The notes under the pieces were generated by a model, which saw only the letters and a program-made list of their open reading frames with translations, ran no database searches and was not told the origin of the DNA. Shown piece by piece: positions 6,595 through 14,402 of a DNA stretch of 15,987 nucleotides. The stretch is from Spirochaetia bacterium (lineage in GTDB: Bacteria; Spirochaetota; Spirochaetia; Treponematales; Breznakiellaceae): positions 1 through 15,987 of the forward strand of contig BNUY01000065.1 of NCBI GenBank assembly GCA_025997715.1, written 5' to 3'. The stretch's first letter is position 1, and every line of letters starts with the position of its first letter. The translations under genes and the position numbers were made by a program.

Positions 6595-7524
6595 ATGGAT
6601 AATTTGGATATAAACTCCGGAATCATACCAGTACCTGCTGGTAAAAAATCTCTCATGCGCAGAATACGGCCATGGCTGATCCTGCTGCCTACCATCGTTA
6701 TAACCATAGGGATTTTTTATCCGTTTATTTCTTCTATTGGGTATTCTTTTACCAATTATAGTTTCAGGAGCTCTGAATACCGTGTTATAGGCGGGCGTCA
6801 GTGGGTACGTATGATTACCCAGGTAAAGTTCTGGCATGCCCTTTGGGTTACGGTCCAATACGCTCTTGTCACAACGGTTTCGGAAATGGTCCTGGGGCTT
6901 TTGATTGCCCTGACCCTTAATCGATCCAACTGGGTTACCCGCATACTCAAAGTAGTGCTGATATTCCCCCTTATGGTAGCGCCTGTTATTGCGGTCCTCC
7001 TCTGGCAGCTGATGACCAATTCATCCATTGGAATTCTGGACCGGCTCTTAAACATTTTCGGAGTATATGGTTTTCCCTGGGTTTCACAATCCTCAACGGC
7101 ATTATTTTCCGTTGCCCTGGTTGATATTTGGGTATACACCCCCTTTGTGATGCTGCTCATTCTGGCAGGACTTCAGTCCATGCCGAAGTCACCCTATGAA
7201 TCGGCCCTTATTGACGGCGGGAGCGCCTGGTTTACATTTCGAACCCTGACTCTGCCGATGTTAAAACCGTTTATGTACATCGCACTCATTTTTCGCTTAA
7301 TGGCAGCCCTTCAGGAATTCGGCATTATTTATTCCTGGACCAGAGGCGGTCCCGGCGATACTCTGATGAACCTTTCTCTCACCGCTTATACGACGTCCTT
7401 CGTTTATTTTAAATTCGCCGAATCTTTACCGTATATTTTAGTGCTCTGGGTGATTATTTATGCCATCAGTAAATTTCTGGTGGGTAAATGGCTTAAGGTT
7501 ACCCAAACTTCGTCCGGGAGGTAA
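6595..7524 (+). CDS. ABC sugar permease, MalF/UgpA-like (CUT1)
   Basis: The 309-residue integral membrane protein has about six hydrophobic segments. The first, after the basic stretch MRRIRP, is WLILLPTIVITIGIFYPFI. The cytoplasmic coupling loop is clear near residue 202: YESALIDGG followed by LPMLKP, which contacts the ATPases. A GGPGD motif typical of sugar permeases follows. The ATG at 6595 has a GGG-rich site (AAAGGGAA) about ten bases upstream. It sits 72 bp after the binding-protein stop, behind the stem-loop, and four bases before the second permease. It would form the heterodimeric membrane channel with that neighbour. Confidence 0.93.
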   Translation: MDNLDINSGIIPVPAGKKSLMRRIRPWLILLPTIVITIGIFYPFISSIGYSFTNYSFRSSEYRVIGGRQWVRMITQVKFWHALWVTVQYALVTTVSEMVLGLLIALTLNRSNWVTRILKVVLIFPLMVAPVIAVLLWQLMTNSSIGILDRLLNIFGVYGFPWVSQSSTALFSVALVDIWVYTPFVMLLILAGLQSMPKSPYESALIDGGSAWFTFRTLTLPMLKPFMYIALIFRLMAALQEFGIIYSWTRGGPGDTLMNLSLTAYTTSFVYFKFAESLPYILVLWVIIYAISKFLVGKWLKVTQTSSGR

Positions 7525-7528
7525 TAGG

Positions 7529-8365
7529 ATGAATATGCAAAATTATTCGGCTGCTGAAAAACTGATGCTCCGTCTTGGCGGAGTCCTTCTCCTGCTGTAT
7601 GCGATATTTTCACTCTTTCCGCTGATCTGGATGTTTATAATATCCTTCAAAAGTGATATGGAGATGTACACCACAGTTTTTGTTTTTCACCCAACCATTG
7701 AGAATTACAAGAAGGTACTCAATGAGGGGAATTATGTAAAGAGTTTTATTGATAACCTGATTGTTTCAGGTGGTGCAGTCATCGTGTCCTTGATCGTGGG
7801 GGTGCCCGCCGCGTACGCCTTGGCGCGCTATAATTTTAAGGCGAAGGAAGATGTGGCTTTTACCATTCTTTCATTCAAGTTTGCACCGGAAATTCTTATC
7901 ATTCTGCCTTTATTTATGCTGTATCAAAAAATTGGCCTGTATGACACCTATGTGGGACTCATTTGGATATATCAGTTTATTTCTCTGCCCATGCTTATCT
8001 GGGTACTGCGCGGATATTTTGAAGATATACCGGTGGAAGTTGAAAAAGCCGCTGAACTGGACGGGTACAAATGGTATCATACCTTTGTAATGATTTTGAT
8101 CCCCCTGATTAAACCGGGACTTGTTGCGGCATCTCTTTTAGCGTTTATATTCTGTTGGAACTCCTTTACCTTCGGCCTCCAGCTTTCAGGTTTTAAGATT
8201 CAGACTATTACGGTATCGGCAATGAAGTATATTTCTACCGATACAATTCATTACGGACAGATGGCCGTAGCTTCAGTTATTGCGATTCTCCCTGAGATTA
8301 TCCTGGCCTTGTGTATTAGCAAACATCTGGTGCGTGGTCTCAGTTTCGGTGCGGTAAAAGGATAA
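7529..8365 (+). CDS. ABC sugar permease, MalG/UgpE-like (CUT1)
   Basis: This is the second membrane subunit, 278 residues, with about six hydrophobic segments. The first is LLLLYAIFSLFPLIWMFIISF. The EAA coupling loop reads EKAAELDGYKWYHTF followed by LIPLIKPGL, the usual match to this family. The ATG at 7529 has GGGAGG seven bases upstream, and that site overlaps the stop codon of the first permease, which suggests translational coupling. An in-frame ATG further up (7460) lies inside the preceding gene and was rejected. Only three bases separate its stop from the first ATPase gene. Confidence 0.93.
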   Translation: MNMQNYSAAEKLMLRLGGVLLLLYAIFSLFPLIWMFIISFKSDMEMYTTVFVFHPTIENYKKVLNEGNYVKSFIDNLIVSGGAVIVSLIVGVPAAYALARYNFKAKEDVAFTILSFKFAPEILIILPLFMLYQKIGLYDTYVGLIWIYQFISLPMLIWVLRGYFEDIPVEVEKAAELDGYKWYHTFVMILIPLIKPGLVAASLLAFIFCWNSFTFGLQLSGFKIQTITVSAMKYISTDTIHYGQMAVASVIAILPEIILALCISKHLVRGLSFGAVKG

Positions 8366-8368
8366 ATC

Positions 8369-9505
8369 ATGTCCAGCATAACTTTAAAACGAATCACCAA
8401 AAACTATAAGAAGGTCAGGGCGGTAGATGACATAAGTCTTGAGGTCCGTGACAATGAATTTTTTGTTATCTTCGGTCCGGCCGGAGCAGGGAAGACAAGC
8501 ATATTAAATGTGATTGCCGGTATTATTGAACCGGATCAGGGAGTAGTTTTATTCGATGATGAAGACATTACCCTGGTTGAAAGCGCTGACAGAAATGTTT
8601 CCATGGTTTTTGAAAACTATGCACTCTATCCGCATATGAGTGCATATGACAATATTGCTTCTCCGCTTCGCAGTCCGAAATATAAGAAAAATGAAGATGA
8701 AATTAAAAAGGAAGTGTACCGGGTTGCCTCAATGCTGCACATTACTGAATTGCTTGACCGCCTGCCTTCTCAGGTTTCCAACGGGCAGCGCCAGCGTATA
8801 GCATTGGGGCGCTCATTGGTTCGTTCTCCCCGGGTGTTTTTAATGGATGAACCCCTGGCCCATCTTGATGCGAAACTCCGCCACGCAATGCGTAAAGAGC
8901 TTAAGTTAATACAGGAAAATTTTAAATCGACGACCATTTATGTGACCCATGATTATTCTGAGGCAATGTCATTGGGAAACCGGATTGCGGTTATAGACAA
9001 AGGAACGATACAGCAGGTGGGTACGCCGAATGAAATATTTTATACCCCGGCAAACCGTTTTGTTGCACGGTTGTTTGGGGAGCCGGAAATTAATATTATC
9101 CCTGTTGAAATAGAAAATTCGGCACAAGGCAGTTTTGTAAAATTACCTTGGCAGGGGAAAAGCCTGCCGGTTAATGCCCTGGTCGGCGAAAAGTTGAAAG
9201 AAGCGGGTTTGCTTGACGCCGGGCTTCGCGGTATGGATATACAGTATTCTTTAAAGCCCCTTGCCGACAGTATACGTGGTACGGTATATAACATTGAACC
9301 CATGGGCAACCAAAACTGTATTACGGTAAAAATCGATGATGCCCAGTTACAGTTTATGCTGCCCGCTGAACTTAAACCTGATCTGGATTCAGAAATATTC
9401 TTAACCTTTAATATGAGCAATGCAATATATTTTGCCCGTGCGGACGGCAGGTATCTTTTCCGTTTAGGAGAGGATGAGCTTGGAAGGGGGGAGACCATTG
9501 GCTGA
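8369..9505 (+). CDS. ABC transporter ATPase 1 (MalK/UgpC-like, non-canonical Q-loop and signature)
   Basis: The 378-residue ATP-binding subunit has Walker A GPAGAGKT (36-43), Walker B FLMDEP (D160, E161), a D-loop (HLD) and the switch His H194. Two motifs depart from the norm. The Q-loop Gln is Glu (E82 in VFENYALYP), and the signature is VSNGQ (136-140) instead of LSGGQ. The C-terminal third is the regulatory TOBE-type region of sugar ATPases. A second, different ATPase follows and overlaps it, so the transporter probably uses a heterodimer, as in the glycerol-type GlpS/GlpT arrangement. In that dimer the site completed by VSNGQ would be the weaker one; this is inference. The ribosome-binding site is AAGGA about eight bases before the ATG. 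Confidence 0.92.
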   Translation: MSSITLKRITKNYKKVRAVDDISLEVRDNEFFVIFGPAGAGKTSILNVIAGIIEPDQGVVLFDDEDITLVESADRNVSMVFENYALYPHMSAYDNIASPLRSPKYKKNEDEIKKEVYRVASMLHITELLDRLPSQVSNGQRQRIALGRSLVRSPRVFLMDEPLAHLDAKLRHAMRKELKLIQENFKSTTIYVTHDYSEAMSLGNRIAVIDKGTIQQVGTPNEIFYTPANRFVARLFGEPEINIIPVEIENSAQGSFVKLPWQGKSLPVNALVGEKLKEAGLLDAGLRGMDIQYSLKPLADSIRGTVYNIEPMGNQNCITVKIDDAQLQFMLPAELKPDLDSEIFLTFNMSNAIYFARADGRYLFRLGEDELGRGETIG

Positions 9506-10628
9506 GATCGTTTATTCACAGGTTTGCAAAACCTATGAGCATAATGGGACAAAAAAGAAGAAACACGCCGGCGAAGGCGTGCGGGCGGTAAAAGATTTGA
9601 GTTTTACCATCAATGACGGCGAGTTCGTCGGTATTCTGGGGCCTTCGGGATGCGGTAAATCAACCACGCTCCGCATGACCGCAGGGCTTGAGGAAATAAC
9701 GGCTGGTGAAATCATCATAGACGGAAAGGTTATTAACCATGTTACTCCCAAAGACAGGGGTATAGGATTGGCCTTTGAAGATTATGCATTGTATCCGCCG
9801 TTAAATGTTTATGATAATATAGCGTTTTGCCTTAAGGCTAAAAATGTAAGTAAAGAAGAAGTACATCAGCGGATCACTAAAATAGCGCCCCTTATGAAAT
9901 TGGAGGATCTCCTTGACGCAAAGGTAGCTTCGTTAAGCGGCGGCCAGAAGCAGCGGGTGAACATTGCCCGGGCATTGGTACGCAATCCCAAGGTACTGCT
10001 TCTTGACGAGCCCCTATCCCATTTGGACGGGAAAATGCGGCAAACCCTGAGAACGGAAATAAAGCGGCTCCATCATAATATTCAATGTACTACTGTTCTG
10101 GTTACCCATGATCAGATGGAGGCGATGAGTCTTTCTGACCGTGTATGTATTATGAACGAAGGTTTCTTGCAGCAATACGGAACCCCGGATGAAATTTTTA
10201 ATGATCCGGTGAATCTCTTTGTTGCGAATTTTATCGGTGAACCTCCGATGAACCTTCTGCAAACCCAGATTCGAAAGGAAGGAGACAAGTACAGTTTTAC
10301 TTTTAAAGACACTAATGCTTCTATTCCTATGCCTGAGACATTTAAGAGTATTCTGAAAGAGGGGAATGAATTTGTCCTTGGCATTCGGCCAACCTATATG
10401 GACGTAGTACATGATGATAATTGGGATGCCCGTTTTGAAGTTGAGATTTTTGAAAATCTTGGGGAAGAGAAAAATGTTTCTGTCAGACTGGGAGATAATT
10501 TTCTTACCGTTATGACTACAAAAGATATAAGGTTTAAAAAGGGCGATGAGCTGCGTTTAAAAATCCAGCAGAAAAATCTGCTTCTTTTTGATGTGAAAAC
10601 AGGTGAAAGATTGCGTCCTGCCGGATAA
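9498..10628 (+). CDS. ABC transporter ATPase 2 (MalK/UgpC-like)
   Basis: The 376-residue ATP-binding subunit has Walker A GPSGCGKS (48-55), a canonical signature LSGGQ (146-150), Walker B LLLDEP (D170, E171) and H204. As in its partner, the Q-loop Gln is Glu (E94 in AFEDYALYP). A Lys-rich insertion (residues 16-26, TKKKKHAGEG region) interrupts the N-terminal sheet before the ATP-stacking loop. The TTG at 9498 is preferred: GGGGGAG stands just upstream, the protein then begins AEIVYSQV as family members do, and the start overlaps the previous stop by eight bases. An ATG at 9474 with AGGAG close upstream would add eight residues and cannot be excluded. The C-terminal domain is TOBE-like. Confidence 0.9.
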   Translation: MAEIVYSQVCKTYEHNGTKKKKHAGEGVRAVKDLSFTINDGEFVGILGPSGCGKSTTLRMTAGLEEITAGEIIIDGKVINHVTPKDRGIGLAFEDYALYPPLNVYDNIAFCLKAKNVSKEEVHQRITKIAPLMKLEDLLDAKVASLSGGQKQRVNIARALVRNPKVLLLDEPLSHLDGKMRQTLRTEIKRLHHNIQCTTVLVTHDQMEAMSLSDRVCIMNEGFLQQYGTPDEIFNDPVNLFVANFIGEPPMNLLQTQIRKEGDKYSFTFKDTNASIPMPETFKSILKEGNEFVLGIRPTYMDVVHDDNWDARFEVEIFENLGEEKNVSVRLGDNFLTVMTTKDIRFKKGDELRLKIQQKNLLLFDVKTGERLRPAG

Positions 10629-10663
10629 GAACAACATTATAATACAGAATTCAGGAGGGAAAA

Positions 10664-11812
10664 ATGACAAAGGTATATTCACGAAGAGAACGGGTAGCTG
10701 AAGCGCTTAACCATCGGGAACCGGACAGGGTGCCCTGTGATTTGACTATTTCGCCGCCTGCTTACGGCGTATTATGCGAACATCTGGGAATTAAGTATGA
10801 GCCGTATTGGTGGGATGACTGCAACCATGCTTTCCCGTCGGTTGAGTGTCTTGAAAAATTGGATGTCGATGTAATGCATATACCGGCTTATGCTTTTGTT
10901 CCGAAAGGGTTTAGCATGGAACTTCCTGAATTCCGGGATCAGTGGGGAGTGCTGAGGAAAAAAGTGGAAGATACCCCCGGGTCTTTTATGTATATTAACG
11001 CCGATGTACCGTTAAAAGATGCGGAGACTGTTGAGGATGTACTTAATTATGCCTGGCCTACAGTGGATGATTTGTTTGATCCTTCTAAAATTGAAGAGCT
11101 TGCCAAACAGTTATACAAGGATACTGATTTTGCATTGACTCTTGTCACTGCGGGTCATGTTTTTGAGATGCCTCATTTTCTTATGGGTTTTGAACGATAT
11201 TTAATTGATCTGTATGAAAATGAGGAGATTGCCTGTGCGGCCATGGACAAAATGGTGGAAATAAATAAAAAACTATTTACCGCCGTTATGAAAGCTTGCG
11301 GTAAGTACCTCACCTATGTACGCACCAATGGCGAAGATATTGGTACCCAGAACGGGCCTTTGCTTGCACCGGATAAATACCGTGAGTTGGTAAAACCGCG
11401 TCATGCCGAGGAATGGGCTAACATGAAAAATGAATTTCATAAATACAACAGCGATGGAAAAATTGCGATGCATACCTGTGGGTCTATAAAAGCTTTTTTA
11501 CCCGATATTATTGACGCGGGTGCAGATATAATAAACCCCATTCAGCCCAATGCTCGTGATATGGACACCGGGGAGCTTAAACGGCTTTTTGGCGCAAAGG
11601 TATGTTTTCATGGCGGCATTGACAGTCAAGGCGCCTTGGTGTCGGGCAGCGTAGACGATGTACGAGCAGAGGTAAAGCGGAGGATAAATGACCTCGCGCC
11701 TGGGGGTGGATATATTGCAACCCCATCCCATAACATCCAATTCGGCGTTCCTCCTGAGAATATCATAGCTATGTATGATGCCATTCATGAATTTGGGGTG
11801 TACAAAAAATAG
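10664..11812 (+). CDS. Uroporphyrinogen decarboxylase-superfamily protein (MtaA/CmuA-like methyltransferase type)
   Basis: The 382-residue protein begins SRRERVAEALNHREPDRVPCD, the start seen in UroD-superfamily methyltransferases. The MRQAGR signature of true HemE is absent, so haem synthesis is unlikely. A conserved NGEDIGTQNGPLLAP block lies in the middle, then HTCGS (H270, C272), where zinc methyltransferases of this superfamily hold two metal ligands, then NPIQPNA and FHGGID. The expected third ligand Cys is not visible; PSHNI with H356 stands in that region. In the known members these enzymes move methyl groups to or from corrinoid proteins. No corrinoid protein is encoded here. The gene lies between sugar uptake and a sugar kinase, so action on the imported compound is inferred, but the reaction is unknown. 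AGGAGGG precedes the ATG. Confidence 0.88.
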   Translation: MTKVYSRRERVAEALNHREPDRVPCDLTISPPAYGVLCEHLGIKYEPYWWDDCNHAFPSVECLEKLDVDVMHIPAYAFVPKGFSMELPEFRDQWGVLRKKVEDTPGSFMYINADVPLKDAETVEDVLNYAWPTVDDLFDPSKIEELAKQLYKDTDFALTLVTAGHVFEMPHFLMGFERYLIDLYENEEIACAAMDKMVEINKKLFTAVMKACGKYLTYVRTNGEDIGTQNGPLLAPDKYRELVKPRHAEEWANMKNEFHKYNSDGKIAMHTCGSIKAFLPDIIDAGADIINPIQPNARDMDTGELKRLFGAKVCFHGGIDSQGALVSGSVDDVRAEVKRRINDLAPGGGYIATPSHNIQFGVPPENIIAMYDAIHEFGVYKK

Positions 11813-11824
11813 AGGAGGGTGGAA

Positions 11825-13390
11825 ATGAAACGCGATGTTCTCATAGGCATGGACTATGGCACAAACGGTGCTAAAGCTCTGGCTTACAGCGTGGAAACAG
11901 GCAAGGTGGTATCCCAGGCCTATCAGGGGTACCCGGTTTATTATCCCCCCCCCAATCTGGCGGAGCACGATCCTGCAGACTGGTGGCAGGCTTTCAAATT
12001 GGCTCTGGCCAATCTTTTAAAAAATGAAACGTTTAAGGCTGAACAGATTGCGTGCATTTCCGTGAGTGCCCATACGCCCTCACTTCTTCCCATGGACAAT
12101 GCGGGCCAGCCATTGAGCAGGGCCGCTATCTGGGCTGATGCCCGAAGTGAAAAAGAAGCGGCATCTATTATAGAACGGCTGGGAGACAAAATAAAACGTA
12201 TTAACCCTGCCGCCATACGGCCCTATCATATGGTAGCAAAAATTGAATGGCTGCGGACCCAGCGTCCGGATATTTTTGCAAAAACAAAGTATTTTTTGCA
12301 GTGCAATACCTATATTAATTACCGGCTTACCGGTGTTTACTCCATAGATCACAGCATGGCCGGGAATTGTCATTTTTACAATATTTATACACGCACCTGG
12401 GATAAAGAAATTTGCGAAAGTTTGCATATCCCATTTGAAATGCTGCCGCCTGTTTCAGAAAGTTATGATATTATAGGGCACGTAAGTAAAGAAGCTGCGG
12501 AAGAAACGGGCTTGTCGCCGGAAACACTGGTTGCCGCAGGTACAACAGATACGGCCGCTGCTACACTGGGAGCGGGTATCTACAAAGAAGGACAGACCGG
12601 TTACTCAACCGGAACCGGTTCAACATTAGTTCAAGTTGTAGCCATTCCGAAAAATCCCGGCAGCATGAAGATTGATCCCGCACTAATTTCTATCCCGGCG
12701 GTCATTCCCGGTTTTATACTCAATACTGCGGTGATGGGCTGTACCGGCGGCGCCTTAAAATGGTTCCGGAAAGCATTGGGACAGAGTGAAACTGCCCTGG
12801 AAGATGCCTTTGGTATTGACGCCTACAGCATGTTCGACAGGGAAGCAGAGCGGACGGCCACCGGCTCAGGCGGTCTTATTTTCATTCCCTATCTTACCGG
12901 TGAGCTTTCTCCTATCTGGAATTCAAAAGCGCGGGGGGTATTCTTCGGTCTGGGGGACAGTACAACCCGTGGTGAAATATTGCGGTCAATAATGGAAGGA
13001 AGCTGCTACTCATTCAGACACAATATGGATATTATCAATCCCGGTTCCGGAACAGCTATAAAAGAAATTACCGCTACAGGCGGTCCATGCAACAGCAAAT
13101 TCTGGATGCAGGCTCTTGCCGATTGCAACGGCGTGGAGATACAGACCTTGCAAAAATGTGAAGGCGCTGCGATGGGGGATGTAATAATCAGCGGGCTTGG
13201 TACCGGTGTATTTAAGGATGTAAAAGATGCCTTTAGTACGGTTGTTGAGTACGGGGCAAAATATACGCCGAACCCAGCGGAAAAATTAAAATACGACAGC
13301 CTGTTTAACATATATAAATCATTGGTTGTCGGTTTAAAGGATAATTTCGCCGCCCTTGCGGAGTGGCGGGATACAAATTTGTCACTATAA
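11825..13390 (+). CDS. FGGY-family carbohydrate kinase (xylulokinase-like)
   Basis: The 521-residue protein has the actin-like ATPase fold of the FGGY kinases. The N-terminal phosphate loop is GMDYGTNGAK, the catalytic Asp is D242 in AGTTDTAAA, and the second loop is STGTGST (261-267). The conserved C-terminal TGGPCNSKFW and EGAAMGD blocks are present. It would phosphorylate a sugar or polyol with ATP. The sequence is nearest in style to xylulokinases, but the sugar cannot be assigned. The ATG at 11825 was chosen because GGAGGG lies about six bases upstream; a GTG at 11819 falls inside that site. It starts 12 bases after the UroD-like gene, so it belongs to the transporter operon and probably acts on the imported or converted product. 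No clear terminator was found in 13391-13467. Confidence 0.9.
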   Translation: MKRDVLIGMDYGTNGAKALAYSVETGKVVSQAYQGYPVYYPPPNLAEHDPADWWQAFKLALANLLKNETFKAEQIACISVSAHTPSLLPMDNAGQPLSRAAIWADARSEKEAASIIERLGDKIKRINPAAIRPYHMVAKIEWLRTQRPDIFAKTKYFLQCNTYINYRLTGVYSIDHSMAGNCHFYNIYTRTWDKEICESLHIPFEMLPPVSESYDIIGHVSKEAAEETGLSPETLVAAGTTDTAAATLGAGIYKEGQTGYSTGTGSTLVQVVAIPKNPGSMKIDPALISIPAVIPGFILNTAVMGCTGGALKWFRKALGQSETALEDAFGIDAYSMFDREAERTATGSGGLIFIPYLTGELSPIWNSKARGVFFGLGDSTTRGEILRSIMEGSCYSFRHNMDIINPGSGTAIKEITATGGPCNSKFWMQALADCNGVEIQTLQKCEGAAMGDVIISGLGTGVFKDVKDAFSTVVEYGAKYTPNPAEKLKYDSLFNIYKSLVVGLKDNFAALAEWRDTNLSL

Positions 13391-13467
13391 GGGAGTACAT
13401 ATCAACAGGAAAAACCAGATTCTTAGTTGTTTAAGGGAAAAGGCGTGAACTATGCATTTGATGCAAA

Positions 13468-14253
13468 TTAATCTCCGTCGTCCGTAAGTACAAACTTTTT
13501 AATCGCCTGTCCAACGCCGCCTTTCCCGCAGTTCCCGGTAATTTCCCGGGCCGCAGCTTTCAGCTCGGCGCAGGCGTTCCCCATGGCTATGCCAATACCG
13601 GCGGCGCGGATGATGTCCAGATCGTTTTCGCTGTCACCGATAGCTATGGTGTTTTCCCGAGGTATCCCTATGGCTTCAATGATTATATTCATTCCCTTGG
13701 ATTTGCTTTCCCCCAGGATGATACCTTCAAAGTAGTTTTCAAATGCGTTCAGGCGGAAATGGTTCTCTAAAAAATTCCGTTCCTCCCTGGTTTTTTCCCC
13801 CTCCATGGTTAACTTGGTGATGACGGCGCCCTTGTATTTCGTTTCGAAATCATCCGGAGTTTCAATTATATGGTAATAATCGTGGATCATGTCAAAGCTT
13901 CCGGGATTAAGGGCGTACATATCATTTTCCCCTTCAAATATGCAGCCCTTTTTATTCTGTTGATAAAAGGCGATGATGTCATGGAGGAGATTCGGCGCTA
14001 TCCATTTATGGTAGATGGTTTTTCCTGCCAGCAGCACATGGGTTCCGGCGCCGGCCACGATGCCGTCCACCCAAGGGGCTTCCTGGAACTCCGGGGGAAT
14101 ATACCCTAGGGAGCGTCCGGTGCAGAGGAAAATCCGGTGTCCCCTCTGATGGGCCGTTTCAATCTCTGCAATATCATCGCTGAAGGGGCCTTCGCTGACT
14201 GTAACCAGGGTCCCGTCTATATCCAGAAAAACTGCCATTAGAGAATTGCTCAT
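13468..14253 (-). CDS. Cof-type HAD-superfamily phosphatase
   Basis: The 261-residue protein has the four HAD motifs: DIDGT (nucleophile D11, acid D13), the CTGRS motif, a Lys in the GESKSKGMN segment, and GDSENDLDI near the C-terminus. The central part between motifs II and III fits a C2-type cap as in Cof/YidA proteins. These dephosphorylate sugar phosphates or similar small molecules; the substrate is unknown. The ATG at 14253 has AGGAGGG just upstream; an ATG five codons later (14238) and one at 14313 lack a comparable site. It converges with the sugar kinase, with only 77 bp between the stop codons. It is divergent from the second kinase. No good terminator is seen on either side of the convergence. 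Confidence 0.92.
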   Translation of the reverse strand: MSNSLMAVFLDIDGTLVTVSEGPFSDDIAEIETAHQRGHRIFLCTGRSLGYIPPEFQEAPWVDGIVAGAGTHVLLAGKTIYHKWIAPNLLHDIIAFYQQNKKGCIFEGENDMYALNPGSFDMIHDYYHIIETPDDFETKYKGAVITKLTMEGEKTREERNFLENHFRLNAFENYFEGIILGESKSKGMNIIIEAIGIPRENTIAIGDSENDLDIIRAAGIGIAMGNACAELKAAAREITGNCGKGGVGQAIKKFVLTDDGD

Positions 14254-14269
14254 GATCCCTCCTGGGTAA

Positions 14270-14299
14270 AGTATACCCGGGAAGTGATATAAACCACAA
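14270..14299 (-). promoter_or_regulatory. Promoter of the HAD phosphatase
   Basis: On the minus strand TTGTGG (14294-14299) and TATACT (14270-14275) are separated by 18 bp. The same -10 hexamer is used in the hydroxylase and regulator promoters. GGGTA and TACCC flank the -10 box, giving a short dyad. The -35 box lies inside a CCAC/GTGG dyad. Confidence 0.55.
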
Positions 14300-14335
14300 G
14301 TGGACATTATCAAGAATTTTCCACAGAGTTGTGGA
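14294..14335. promoter_or_regulatory. Two dyad-symmetric candidate operators
   Basis: CCACAAGTGG (14294-14303) and TCCACAGAGTTGTGGA (14320-14335) are both symmetric. Both continue as GTGGAC on the right. Their centres are 29 bp apart. The first covers the -35 box of the HAD promoter and the second lies towards the divergent kinase, so one regulator could act on both genes. No regulator gene is adjacent. Confidence 0.45.
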
Positions 14336-14345
14336 CTGAAAGTTT

Positions 14346-14351
14346 TATAAT
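14346..14351 (+). promoter_or_regulatory. Candidate -10 box for the second kinase
   Basis: A perfect TATAAT occurs 52 bp before the kinase ATG, but no good -35 hexamer is seen at 16-18 bp upstream. An alternative -10 (TATCTT, 14391-14396) would give a leaderless mRNA starting at 14403, also with a poor -35. The choice cannot be settled from sequence. Confidence 0.3.
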
Positions 14352-14402
14352 ATTTTGTAATTAGGGCTGGATTTTTATAGATTTTTGTGATATCTTTTAT
14401 AT

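Noticed and set aside
10664..11812. Assignment of the UroD-like gene as hemE
   Set aside because: The HemE MRQAGR signature is missing, no haem genes are nearby, and HTCGS and the N-terminus fit the methyltransferase-like branch.
13391..13467. Terminator between the convergent kinase and HAD genes
   Set aside because: Only a 5-bp stem (TGCAT/ATGCA, 13453-13465) with no T-run was found.
14317..14336. Replication origin suggested by a DnaA-like box
   Set aside because: There is one imperfect box plus its dyad partner, and no dnaA, dnaN or gyrB gene and no box cluster nearby.
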